A stretch of 64,000 bases of DNA from Candidatus Nitrosopumilus sp. (GTDB lineage Archaea > Thermoproteota > Nitrososphaeria > Nitrososphaerales > Nitrosopumilaceae). Both the position numbers and the translations under genes were made by a program. Positions 55,144-64,000 of the stretch are shown piece by piece (position 1 is the stretch's first letter; every line of letters begins with the position of its first letter). The DNA lies in NCBI GenBank assembly GCA_029862085.1, contig JAOTXZ010000002.1:1-64000 (forward strand), read 5' to 3'. A model generated the notes under the pieces. The model had not been told where the DNA came from. It did no database searches and saw nothing but the letters and a program-made list of their open reading frames with translations.

Positions 55144-56243
55144 TTTTTATTTCGTTTCTCCTTTTGTTGTTTTTTAGATTGTTTCGGTTTTTTGAAATAA
55201 TCCTTACTTAGGGTTTCGTAAAATTGCCCTATTTTTTTGTAAAGTCTTTTTGGTTTTCTTGTTTTCTGATTACTCAAAACGTATAATGCTAAGATTGGAA
55301 ATGCAATTGTTGAATCTGCATAAACTGTGATAATTCCCTCATGAGAATCTTGAACTTTGCCCCAACTTTTTCCTTCCTGAAGAGTTGCTCCCGAAAGGCC
55401 ACCTGTATCGGGTCTTGCATCAGTTATCTGAATAATGTAGTCCTGTCCTCCGTCATTCCTACCAAGGATTTGATCAAGTAGTGGTCCCGTTTGTTGGGCA
55501 GTATTTTTTGGAACTCCTCCTCCAAGTTCTAAGATTCCTGATTTTTTTGAATTAAATAGGATTGCGGCTTGTTCTATAATTTCTCTTACAAAATCTAAAT
55601 TGTATATTTTTCCGTGTAATCTTTGTACTGCCAAGTTTAATGCAATAGAGGAATCTTTCATTGTTGAAATGTATACTGGAACATCATAATCATATGCAGT
55701 AGTTATGAAGCTTTTTTCAGGGTGTTTTGATTTTTCCTTACTTAGTTTACCCATCAAATTGCAAAATTCGGCAGTTGTAAATGGTTCATCTGGAAAGTCT
55801 TTTCCAAACATTTTTTGAATTATTTTGTCTTGTGCTTCCAAGGTTTCATAAAATTTAATGTATACATCTCTAATCCGAACTATCTCATTTTCGTATAATT
55901 TCATATCATCCACTTCAGAACTACCTTGTTTTACGGGCAAACCCCAGGCAAAGTGATCTTCGTGGTAAACATTTGCGCCTGTAGTTATTATCCAGTCGAC
56001 AAAGCCACGTTCAATTAGAGATTTGATTATTCCACCAAATCCTACAGGAGTCATGGCACCTGAAATAGTGAGGCAAATAGTGGCATTTTCTTTAATCATT
56101 TTTGCATATAGTTTTGCTGCGTCTCCAAGTTGTCTCCCATTAAACCCTGATCCTGAAAAAACTTCCACCAGATCTTCAATTGTCATTTTTGGGTCGAGTT
56201 TAATATGAGGAATATCTTTTCCGTGAAATTTGTGCGCGTCCAC
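55140..56243 (-). CDS. dys: Deoxyhypusine synthase family protein
   Basis: 'NATICLTISGAMTPVGFGGIIKSLIERGFVDWIITTGANVYHEDHF', 'LGGGVPKNTAQQTGPLLDQI', 'DARPDTGGLSGATLQEGKSWGKV'. Confidence 0.93.
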   Translation of the reverse strand: MDAHKFHGKDIPHIKLDPKMTIEDLVEVFSGSGFNGRQLGDAAKLYAKMIKENATICLTISGAMTPVGFGGIIKSLIERGFVDWIITTGANVYHEDHFAWGLPVKQGSSEVDDMKLYENEIVRIRDVYIKFYETLEAQDKIIQKMFGKDFPDEPFTTAEFCNLMGKLSKEKSKHPEKSFITTAYDYDVPVYISTMKDSSIALNLAVQRLHGKIYNLDFVREIIEQAAILFNSKKSGILELGGGVPKNTAQQTGPLLDQILGRNDGGQDYIIQITDARPDTGGLSGATLQEGKSWGKVQDSHEGIITVYADSTIAFPILALYVLSNQKTRKPKRLYKKIGQFYETLSKDYFKKPKQSKKQQKEKRNKN

Positions 56244-56409
56244 TTTTCAAACTTTAATCTAACTGTAAATTAATACTTGTGTTTTTTTTCAATCTGTTTT
56301 AAATTTAATTTAAATTTTAGAAAGGGATCGCAGTGAATTAAGAACCATGTTTTCTAACTATATTTAAAACTCAAATGCCTCTTATGTAAGAGGAATCAAC
56401 AATTATGGT

Positions 56410-56742
56410 ATGAACATTATTGATCTTCATAATCCTAAACGAGTAGACCGTAAACCGGATCAAATTGAAGTTCTTTTTTCTACTGGTGATTTCAAAGAAC
56501 AAGGATTTTTGGTAAACCTTGTAGAATTACGGCTTTATGTCGAAAAAACAGAGGAAAAATTAGGGCCGTTTTCTCTAATCACCTCATTTGTTCAAACAGA
56601 TAAGGGTTCTATCGAAATGTTATATGATGAAGGGTACCGTGGCAAAAATTCCTTAAACCGGGCTGTTGAATTTTTAATTTCTAATTTAGGATTATCTGCT
56701 TTGATTCTCAGGTCCATAATCGCTCTTAAAAGTAGAATTTAA
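56410..56742 (+). CDS. Hypothetical protein
   Basis: 110-aa ORF with coding-like composition; no motif recognised. Confidence 0.5.
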   Translation: MNIIDLHNPKRVDRKPDQIEVLFSTGDFKEQGFLVNLVELRLYVEKTEEKLGPFSLITSFVQTDKGSIEMLYDEGYRGKNSLNRAVEFLISNLGLSALILRSIIALKSRI

Positions 56743-56819
56743 GATTAGAAATATTTCATTTTTTTTGAAAATAATTTATTTTGATAAATTTTTTAAGAGT
56801 CATTTTTTTCTAGATTATC

Positions 56820-57125
56820 ATGTTAAATGATTCTTCAATTCACAAGTCGTTGGATAATTATGTCAAACATAGATTACAAGAAATTCCTTTTGAAATCAAA
56901 GAAACTTTTTTGAAAACCACCCAAGTTTGGAAATGTGAGAACGAATTAGACTTTTTGTATGGTTACTATGTGGGTAAATTAGAAGAAGGATCACTTCATT
57001 TTCTTTTAAAAGCCTCGAGGGCTTCAGCTGGGGGATTTGTTGATTCCTTTGAAATTAGAGGAATAATTGAAACTCATCGACAAGAATTACGGAACTTGAT
57101 TGAAAAGGCAATAAAAAATTCTTAA
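56820..57125 (+). CDS. Hypothetical protein
   Basis: 101-aa ORF; no motif recognised. Confidence 0.55.
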   Translation: MLNDSSIHKSLDNYVKHRLQEIPFEIKETFLKTTQVWKCENELDFLYGYYVGKLEEGSLHFLLKASRASAGGFVDSFEIRGIIETHRQELRNLIEKAIKNS

Positions 57126-57195
57126 ATCAGCATTACTCGGAATTTTTTGTTCCAGAAAGAATCGTATATTTATAACACAATAAACATGACTTATC

Positions 57196-59076
57196 GTGCG
57201 TATCTTACAACTTCATTGTGATAGTATAGAGTACACTCCTACAAAAAAGGAGATTAAAAGCGCCGAAGAAGATGTTTCTACTGACACTATCAGGTTAGAG
57301 GAATTAGTTGTGGCATTCGTGGCAGTAGAAAAGGATGATGATTCATCTGTAGCTGAAGATGCAATTTTTCAAATTAAAAATTCGATGGACAAAATAGGAT
57401 GCAAAAAATTATTGCTTTATCCTTATGCTCATCTTAGCTCAAACCTTGCCCCTCCCTACTTGGCGATTTCATTGCTAAAAGAAATGGAATCCTCGGCAAG
57501 TGAACTAGAGGTATCACATTCTCCTTTTGGTTGGACCAAATCCTATAAAATTCAGGTAAAAGGTCATCCATTGGCCGAAAGCTCCAAAGTAATTACCAAA
57601 AAAGAAACTCAATTTTTAGAAGGAAAAAAACCAGAAGAAGAAGCTACCTCTGAGGCGCTAAAGTCTGAATCTAAAATTAAATCCTTTTGGAATATTTTAT
57701 CTCCAGATGGTACAATGACTCCAATGTCTGAATTTAATTTTGCCAATCATAAAAAATTAGAAATTTTATCAAAATACGAATCTGCAAAAAAGAGAAGCGT
57801 AGATGAGCCACCTCCACATGTTGCTTTGATGAAAAAACTGGCAATAGCCGATTATGAACCTGCATCAGATTCGGGAAATATGCGATTCTTTCCTAATGGA
57901 CGGTTGATTAAATCCTTAATTGAACAATATGTGACAAAACGAGTCAAAGAGTATGGTGGTTATGAAGTTGAAACTCCAATCATGTATGATTCACATCATC
58001 CGAGCATGGTAAGCTACTTTAACAGATTTCCCGCAAGACAATACAATATAGATTCTGAAGGTAAGAAATTATTTTTGAGATTCGCCGCGTGCTTTGGTCA
58101 ATTTTTGATGGCAAATGAATTTCAATTATCCTACAAAAATCTTCCCTACCGATTATACGAGCTTACAAGGTATAGTTTTAGACGTGAACAATCGGGAGAA
58201 TTAGTAGGACTAAGAAGACTTCGTGCTTTTACTATGCCTGATTGCCATGCATTTTGTAAAGATTTAGATCAATCAATACAGGAAATTCAAACAAGATTTG
58301 ATTTGTCACAAAGTGTTCTCAATGAATTAGGAATTGAAGAATCCGATTATGAAATGGCAATTAGATTCACCGAGGATTTCTATAATGAAAACAAGAAGAC
58401 AGTCCAAGAACTAGTAAAAAAACTCGGAAAGCCCGTTTTGATTGAAATGTGGAAGGAGAAATTTTTCTACTTTGTTTTAAAATGGGAATTTAACTTTATT
58501 GATAATCTTGGAAAAGCATCTGCTCTTTCTACTGATCAAATTGATGTTGAAAATGGAAAACGTTATGGCATTGATTTTGTAGATGAGAATAATGTAAAAA
58601 GAAATCCAATTATTTTACACAATTCTCCTAGTGGGGCAATTGAGAGGATCATCTATGCTCTTTTAGAAAAGGCGGCATTTGATTCAAAACAAGGACGTAA
58701 ACCACAACTACCCTTATGGCTATCTCCAACTCAGGTAAGAATAATTCCTCTTACAGATGATTTTATTGACATTTGTAATTCCTTGGCCCAAAAAATTTCT
58801 TCCCAAAACATCAGAGTTGATATTGATGATAGAAATGATAGTATTGGAAAACGAATTAGAGAAGCTGAAAAAGAATGGATACGATATATTTTGGTAATAG
58901 GAGAAAAAGAAGCAACTTCTGAAAACCTCAGCATTAGGGATCGAAAAACAGGTGATGTTAGAGAGTTATCCTTTGATACCTTCATTGCGGAGTTTAATGA
59001 TCAAACAAAAAACAAACCATTTTCAGGACTAAACACGCCAAAACTTCTATCCCAAAGACCACAATTAATGGTGTAA
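57196..59076 (+). CDS. thrS: Threonyl-tRNA synthetase with archaeal-type N-terminal editing domain
   Basis: 'MRILQLHCDSIEYTP' archaeal editing domain, 'YRLYELTRYSFRREQSGELVGLRRLRAFTMPDCHAFC', 'VRIIPLTDDF', 'VDIDDRNDSIGKRIREAEKEWIRYILVIGEKE'. Confidence 0.95.
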   Translation: MRILQLHCDSIEYTPTKKEIKSAEEDVSTDTIRLEELVVAFVAVEKDDDSSVAEDAIFQIKNSMDKIGCKKLLLYPYAHLSSNLAPPYLAISLLKEMESSASELEVSHSPFGWTKSYKIQVKGHPLAESSKVITKKETQFLEGKKPEEEATSEALKSESKIKSFWNILSPDGTMTPMSEFNFANHKKLEILSKYESAKKRSVDEPPPHVALMKKLAIADYEPASDSGNMRFFPNGRLIKSLIEQYVTKRVKEYGGYEVETPIMYDSHHPSMVSYFNRFPARQYNIDSEGKKLFLRFAACFGQFLMANEFQLSYKNLPYRLYELTRYSFRREQSGELVGLRRLRAFTMPDCHAFCKDLDQSIQEIQTRFDLSQSVLNELGIEESDYEMAIRFTEDFYNENKKTVQELVKKLGKPVLIEMWKEKFFYFVLKWEFNFIDNLGKASALSTDQIDVENGKRYGIDFVDENNVKRNPIILHNSPSGAIERIIYALLEKAAFDSKQGRKPQLPLWLSPTQVRIIPLTDDFIDICNSLAQKISSQNIRVDIDDRNDSIGKRIREAEKEWIRYILVIGEKEATSENLSIRDRKTGDVRELSFDTFIAEFNDQTKNKPFSGLNTPKLLSQRPQLMV

Positions 59077-59079
59077 AAA

Positions 59080-59949
59080 ATGAGCTTTCTAGAATTTTAT
59101 TTAGACAAAAACCCACTCATATCCTCTTCAGATGAGGGAGAGCCTGCAGCAACAATATTTGGAATCCCCTTTGATTCCACTCATTCCTACAAGCCTGGAT
59201 GTAGATTTGGTCCAGATGTAATTCGTGATGCCTTTAACAATATTGAAATATTTCATCCAGAATTGCAAATAGATCTTGAGGCCGTAAACATCGAGGATTT
59301 GGGAAACACCAAACATACTGTGGTTGCCACTAAAATGTTGGATATGGTCAGAAAAATAACTGGAGAGTTGGTGGAAAAAAACAGGCAATTGTTTTTCCTT
59401 GGTGGAGAGCACCTGATTACTTATGGAACGTTGATGAGTTTTCCCAAAGAAACAGGTTTTGTTGTATTTGATGCTCATTATGACTTGCGAGATGAATATG
59501 CTGAAACCAAATTGAGTCACGCTTCTTATCTTCGACGAATTGTAGAGGAGAGGGGGTCAGATAATATTTTACATGTTGGCGCAAGAGCATTTGTTAAAGA
59601 AGAATTAGAATTTTTGAAAGAAAATAAAATTAAAACAATTTCAGATAAAGAGATACGCCAAGGTAAAGGCCCCCAAATTTTAAAGGATCATGTCTCAACT
59701 TTTGAAAATCTCTATACTAGTTTTGACCTTGACGTTTTGGATCCTGCCTTTGCTCCTGGAGTTGGAAATCCTGAAGGTGTAGGGATTACACCAAGAGAAT
59801 TATTTGACATGATCTACTCAATGGAAAATAACCAAATTAAAGGAGTTGATATTGTTGAATTAAATCCCACATACGATAATGGTTCTACTGCCTCGTTGGC
59901 TGCCAAAATAATTTCTACACTGATCGCCTTGAATTTAGCTAAACATTAG
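59080..59949 (+). CDS. speB: Agmatinase/ureohydrolase family
   Basis: 'GIPFDSTHSYKPGCRFGPDVIRDAF', 'FLGGEHLITYG', 'VVFDAHYDLRDEY', 'SFDLDVLDPAFAPGVGNPEGVGI'. Confidence 0.92.
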   Translation: MSFLEFYLDKNPLISSSDEGEPAATIFGIPFDSTHSYKPGCRFGPDVIRDAFNNIEIFHPELQIDLEAVNIEDLGNTKHTVVATKMLDMVRKITGELVEKNRQLFFLGGEHLITYGTLMSFPKETGFVVFDAHYDLRDEYAETKLSHASYLRRIVEERGSDNILHVGARAFVKEELEFLKENKIKTISDKEIRQGKGPQILKDHVSTFENLYTSFDLDVLDPAFAPGVGNPEGVGITPRELFDMIYSMENNQIKGVDIVELNPTYDNGSTASLAAKIISTLIALNLAKH

Positions 59950-60021
59950 TTAAACTAGATTGACCTTTACCTAATACAATTTATTTTGATTAGATTTTAT
60001 CTTCTTTTTTTGAGAAATTTT

Positions 60022-60192
60022 ATGTTAGAATTGAACAGAGTTGATTCTTGTCGAAATTGTGGTGAAACCCTACAAGTCCTCACAACTTGTATGATGTGTG
60101 ATCAACCTTCTCAATTCAAGTGCTCAAACTGTTATCATTTTGTAGATGACCCCATTCACACAAATTGTGTAATTCTAGAAAACAGTCTTTAA
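60022..60192 (+). CDS. Small zinc-finger-like protein
   Basis: 'MLELNRVDSCRNCGETLQVLTTCMMCDQPSQFKCSNCYHFVDDPIHTNC'. ATG at 60022 within the listed ORF. Confidence 0.65.
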   Translation: MLELNRVDSCRNCGETLQVLTTCMMCDQPSQFKCSNCYHFVDDPIHTNCVILENSL

Positions 60193-60205
60193 TTTATGCC
60201 TAGAC

Positions 60206-60859
60206 ATGGCCGTAATTTTAAACTTTATAAAATTACCCTCAACAAATTTTCTGATTTTTTATATACCTGGTTTTTGGGAGAATCACGTGCTTAATAATCT
60301 ACGAGAGGCATTACGTCCAACCCTTGAAAAAATAGGGAATGGGTTTGCTTCTACTGGCCTATCTCCAAATTTTTGGACGGTGATTGGTCTATTGTTTGCT
60401 ATATGCTCTGCTGCGGTATATGGATTGGGAATCGAATATGGGTTAATTATTGGTGGTTTATTATTACTTGTTTCTGGATTTTTTGATATGGTAGATGGCC
60501 AAGTTGCTAGAGCTACTGGCAAAATCTCCAAAAAAGGAGGATATCTTGATTCAATGTTTGATAAGATTGCAGAAACAGCAATTTTTTTGGGAATTTTAGT
60601 AGGTGGTTATGCAGAACCCTATCTTGTTTTGCTTGCAATTACATTGTCATTATTAGTCAGTTATGCACGAGCAAAATCTGATTCATTAAATATTAAACTT
60701 CAAGGTGTGGGAATTGGTGAGAGGGCAGAACGCCTTTTGGTAATTGCAATTATTGGAATTTTTGGATTTATGGAAATTGCAGTTATCATTGTTGTAATTA
60801 TTGCTGCAATTACATTAATTCAGAGGATGATATTTACAACTAAGCATATTGAAGAATAA
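60206..60859 (+). CDS. CDP-alcohol phosphatidyltransferase family (archaeal lipid head-group synthase)
   Basis: 'GFFDMVDGQVARATGKISKKGGYLDSMFDKIAE' = DG-x2-AR-x8-G-x3-D-x3-D. Confidence 0.9.
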   Translation: MAVILNFIKLPSTNFLIFYIPGFWENHVLNNLREALRPTLEKIGNGFASTGLSPNFWTVIGLLFAICSAAVYGLGIEYGLIIGGLLLLVSGFFDMVDGQVARATGKISKKGGYLDSMFDKIAETAIFLGILVGGYAEPYLVLLAITLSLLVSYARAKSDSLNIKLQGVGIGERAERLLVIAIIGIFGFMEIAVIIVVIIAAITLIQRMIFTTKHIEE

Positions 60860-60861
60860 TT

Positions 60862-61149
60862 TTATCGTAGTTTTCCCCGTTTCCTTCTATTATCTGCAGA
60901 ACGAATTTTTAGAATTTTAAAATGAATTGCACATGATATGCAATAATGTTTTAGAACCGTTGGTGATGCAATGTATGCACCTTGAGCTCTAAGCTCTTTG
61001 GCTAGAGTGTGCTCCACTAGATTTAGTTTTGAAGTTACCTTCTTTGCCTTGTCTTTTGGAACTGTTTGTCCACAATTAGTGCATTGTACTACTCCAGTGG
61101 ATCCTTTTCCTCCCTTGGTTCGTCCCCTACTTGCACGCTTTAGTGGCAT
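60862..61149 (-). CDS. rps26e: 30S ribosomal protein S26e
   Basis: 'MPLKRASRGRTKGGKGSTGVVQCTNCGQTVPKDKAKKVT...HYCISCAIHFKI'. Confidence 0.92.
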   Translation of the reverse strand: MPLKRASRGRTKGGKGSTGVVQCTNCGQTVPKDKAKKVTSKLNLVEHTLAKELRAQGAYIASPTVLKHYCISCAIHFKILKIRSADNRRKRGKLR

Positions 61150-61278
61150 ACCTCTAATCTCTCTTGCCTCTTTATATTCTTGCGTATAATTGGAAAATTT
61201 TTTGAAATTTGTGCCTAATTTTTAAAAAATACACATTATCTTTTAATTCTTGATATTGATCTTACTATTTGAGGACAA

Positions 61279-61395
61279 ATGCAGGGTTTGTGTCATATTT
61301 GTTATGGGTCTAATTTAGATCTGGTACTATCAAAGGGTGAAATTATTTGCAAGTCCTGTTTTGAAAAAAAGCAAAAAACTAAATCATCAAAATAG
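61279..61395 (+). CDS. 38-aa zinc-ribbon microprotein (absent from ORF track)
   Basis: MQGLCHICYGSNLDLVLSKGEIICKSCFEKKQKTKSSK: CxxC-x15-CxxC. Confidence 0.65.
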   Translation: MQGLCHICYGSNLDLVLSKGEIICKSCFEKKQKTKSSK

Positions 61396-61408
61396 AAAGA
61401 TTTCTTAA

Positions 61409-62281
61409 ATGAAGATTGCCTTATTTTCTCATTGTGCAATTGATTCTATTACAATAGGTGATTCAAATTATGAACAAATAGGTGGCCCAGCATGCTATGG
61501 CGGCATTACTGCAAGGCAATTTAAATTCGATGTTGAACTTGTAACAAAATTTGGTTCAGATTTTCCTCACAAACAGTATCTAACAGATAACAAAATAAAT
61601 TTTGAAGATGCGTTAAGCGAAAAGAAAACTACCAAATTTTCCATCAACATAGTTGGTCCCGATAGAACCTTAAAACTTGAAAATCAATGTGATCCTATTG
61701 AATACACAAGGACTAATGCAGATGGCTGTATAGTTAGTCCTATTTTTCATGAAATTTCTACAGAAACTTTAGATAGAATAAAACATGACACTAATTTTTT
61801 ATTATTAGATCCTCAAGGATTTTTGAGGAGAATTAATTCTGAGAAAACAATTTTTTTAGAAAAAACTGATCTTGATTTATCCAATATCAATACTATCAAA
61901 GTTAGTCCAGAAGAAGCTCAACAATTGGTAGGATCCTCGGATACTGATGCTATGATGTTATTACAAAAAAAAGGAGTAGGGCATGTAATTCTTACAAATA
62001 AAACTGAAGTATCTATGTTAGTTAAAGACAGAATTTATTCCATAACCTTACCAAATAAAAAAATTTATGATACAACTGGAATTGGTGATATTTTTTGCGC
62101 CACATTTTGTTGTTCTATGCTTCGAGAGCGGGATTTTCTTTGGGCTTTTTGCTTTGCGGGAGGAGCTGCGCAGGCAGCACTTGATTCGAAAAATGTAGGT
62201 CTTTTAAAAATACCAAAAAAAGGAACCATCGAAACCAATGCATCTTATTTTTACAATTTAATGAAATATCGTTCTATTTAG
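61409..62281 (+). CDS. PfkB family carbohydrate kinase
   Basis: 'QIGGPACYGGITARQFKFDVELVTKFGSDFP', 'KKIYDTTGIGDIFCATFCCSM' (DTxGxGD). Confidence 0.85.
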   Translation: MKIALFSHCAIDSITIGDSNYEQIGGPACYGGITARQFKFDVELVTKFGSDFPHKQYLTDNKINFEDALSEKKTTKFSINIVGPDRTLKLENQCDPIEYTRTNADGCIVSPIFHEISTETLDRIKHDTNFLLLDPQGFLRRINSEKTIFLEKTDLDLSNINTIKVSPEEAQQLVGSSDTDAMMLLQKKGVGHVILTNKTEVSMLVKDRIYSITLPNKKIYDTTGIGDIFCATFCCSMLRERDFLWAFCFAGGAAQAALDSKNVGLLKIPKKGTIETNASYFYNLMKYRSI

Positions 62282-62317
62282 CTTTATCCTTTTATTGTAT
62301 GGTCTTAGAAATCTTCT

Positions 62318-63319
62318 GTGCAAATAGGAATTTATGGTTCGGGTACATCCTCTACCTCTCAAAAAATCATTAAAAAAATACTCTCAGAAAATAACATAAA
62401 GGCCGTCACCATTTCTCCAAAATCAAAAGCGAAAGAATCTGATTGTGTAATTGTACTTGGAGGGGATAAAGGAATTCGAAATTATTTTCATAGAACTCTT
62501 GATTCAACATCGCCTGTTTTAGGGATTAATGAGGGAGAGTATGGGGGATTTTTAGCTCAAATTGATCTTAAAGAAATTCAATCCTATGTTAATAGATTAA
62601 AAAAACAAGATTATTCTATAGAGGAAGTTCCACGATTGGGAGTCAAAATTGATGGCACTGATGTTTTTCCTGTTTTAAACGATGTGGCAGTATTTCCCTC
62701 AAAGAGCGCAATGTTAATGGAACATACTCTAAGTGTTAATGGAGAAGAGGTATGGCATGATAGTAGTGATGGAATAATAATTTCCACTCCGATAGGTTCT
62801 TCTGCATATTCAATGTCGGCAGGGGGTCCAGTAATTTTTCAAGATTCTACGGTGTTTGAAATTATTTCTGTGAATTCTTTGAATGTAAATAGAAGACCAA
62901 TAATTGTATCAAATAACAGTTCCATTGAAATAGATGATATCTCTGCTCGATTGCATTGCGAGGTAGTTCTAGACGGATTGGAACGATACAAAGTAAACAA
63001 AATTGTACAGTGCACGCAGTTTTTTCCTCCAGCTAAAATTATTCGTCTTAAAAAAGATTCTACGGCAATTTCTGCTTTAGCAAAAAAGGCTCACCTAGCC
63101 GAAGAATTACTTAGTATGCCTCCAAGCTCAAAATTACTCTTAAAAACATTAGAGTATGAGGGTTCTCTAACCCAAAAGGATCTATCAAACAAGACACTTT
63201 TACCAGATAGAACTGTGAGGTTGGCTTTGAGTCATTTACTTTCCAAGGGATATGTGAAAAAGAAAGTATCAGTACGTGACGCAAGACAAAAAATCTATGA
63301 AATTTCAAAAATAGAATAA
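62318..63319 (+). CDS. nadK: NAD kinase with C-terminal winged-helix domain
   Basis: 'CVIVLGGDKGIRNYF', 'PVLGINEGEYGGFL', 'DGIIISTPIGSSAYSMSAGGPV'. C-terminal wHTH 'KTLEYEGSLTQKDLSNKTLLPDRTVRLALSHLLSKGYVKKK'. Confidence 0.88.
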   Translation: MQIGIYGSGTSSTSQKIIKKILSENNIKAVTISPKSKAKESDCVIVLGGDKGIRNYFHRTLDSTSPVLGINEGEYGGFLAQIDLKEIQSYVNRLKKQDYSIEEVPRLGVKIDGTDVFPVLNDVAVFPSKSAMLMEHTLSVNGEEVWHDSSDGIIISTPIGSSAYSMSAGGPVIFQDSTVFEIISVNSLNVNRRPIIVSNNSSIEIDDISARLHCEVVLDGLERYKVNKIVQCTQFFPPAKIIRLKKDSTAISALAKKAHLAEELLSMPPSSKLLLKTLEYEGSLTQKDLSNKTLLPDRTVRLALSHLLSKGYVKKKVSVRDARQKIYEISKIE

Positions 63320-63320
63320 A

Positions 63321-64000
63321 TTACCTTGCTGCTGATTCTAAAAATGAAACAAAAGCTTTTTCTGGAAATCCTGGTCTACTGTTAAATTCTGGATGGAATT
63401 GTACTCCTAGATAAAATTTATGTTCTGGAATTTCAAGGATCTCCATTCTCTTCCCCTCATCGCTTTCTGCTGAGAATATCATCCCATTTTTTTCAAAATC
63501 ATTCAAGTAATTTTTGTTGATTTCATAGCGATGTCGATGCCTTTTTTTTATTTGATCAGAACCATAAATTTTTCCAGCCATGGTATTGGGTTTTACCTTA
63601 ATTTTATGACCTCCTAACCTTAAAGAGCCTCCCATGTCTGATACCTCTTTTTGTTCAGGCAGCAAGTCCACTACTAGATTTTTTGCATCTGCTTTAATTT
63701 CTGTAGAGTTTACATCCTCTAATTTTAAAACATCTCGTCCAAATGCAATTGCTGCAAGCTGAAATCCAAAACATATTCCAAGATACGGAATATTTTTCTC
63801 TCTTGCATAACTAGCGGTTTTAATTATTCCCTCTGATCCTCTGATTCCAAATCCTCCTGGAACAAGGATTCCATCATAATCTGAGAGTTTGTTATAATCA
63901 CTAATTGATTCAGAATCAATCCAATCAATATCTACTGATTTTCCTAAACTAGCTCCTGCATGTTTTAATGCATGGTTTACACTTACGTAGCTATCTGCCA
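63321..64000 (-). CDS. pyrG: CTP synthase, C-terminal glutaminase part (5' end outside window)
   Basis: Minus frame stays open to the right edge: 'ADSYVSVNHALKHAGASLGKSVDIDWIDSESISDYNKLSDYDGILVPGGFGIRGSEG...LGVQFHPEFNSRPGFPEKAF'. Confidence 0.94.
   Translation of the reverse strand, partial: ADSYVSVNHALKHAGASLGKSVDIDWIDSESISDYNKLSDYDGILVPGGFGIRGSEGIIKTASYAREKNIPYLGICFGFQLAAIAFGRDVLKLEDVNSTEIKADAKNLVVDLLPEQKEVSDMGGSLRLGGHKIKVKPNTMAGKIYGSDQIKKRHRHRYEINKNYLNDFEKNGMIFSAESDEGKRMEILEIPEHKFYLGVQFHPEFNSRPGFPEKAFVSFLESAAR

Noticed and set aside
1-64000. tRNA/rRNA/CRISPR/transposase search by eye
   Set aside because: No convincing cloverleaf with TTCRANY arm in the gaps, no rRNA-like segment, no regular direct-repeat array and no DDE/IS200-type ORF. 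tRNAscan-SE and Infernal would be needed to be certain.

Overview
This 64 kb window is chromosomal, low-GC, densely coding archaeal DNA. It fits an ammonia-oxidising Thaumarchaeota (Nitrososphaerota), probably Nitrosopumilales. Lineage evidence: eukaryote-like S25e and S26e, RpoK, Alba, PolB, deoxyhypusine synthase, TrmB-type regulators, NadM, and a full set of methylmalonyl-CoA mutase parts (large subunit, B12 subunit, MeaB, epimerase) expected for the 3HP/4HB carbon-fixation cycle. Most of the window is housekeeping: ilvC, polB, tpiA, ppdK, thrS, agmatinase, nadK, pyrG (cut by the right edge), an M1 peptidase and others. The most distinctive segment is about 33.4-45.6 kb. It is a type IV pilus-like locus with two TadB/C-FlaJ-like membrane proteins and a secretion ATPase, divergent from a zinc-ribbon cytosolic protein, four proteins with class III (prepilin-like) N-termini (one of 653 aa), and a 930-aa acidic membrane-anchored surface protein. 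TrmB-like regulators lie on both flanks, with a histidine kinase/response regulator next to the right-hand one. Other points of interest: an orphan Pvc16/DUF4255-like protein (contractile-injection-system cap family) with no injection-system neighbours; a translational GTPase relative with a degenerate G domain; two copies of a TGTAACAAA-N3-TTTGTYACA palindrome; four convergent gene pairs interlocked by a 4-bp CTAA/TTAG stop-codon overlap; and five Cys-rich micro-ORFs absent from the supplied ORF track. I saw no CRISPR array, transposon, rRNA or tRNA, but I could not run a covariance-model search.
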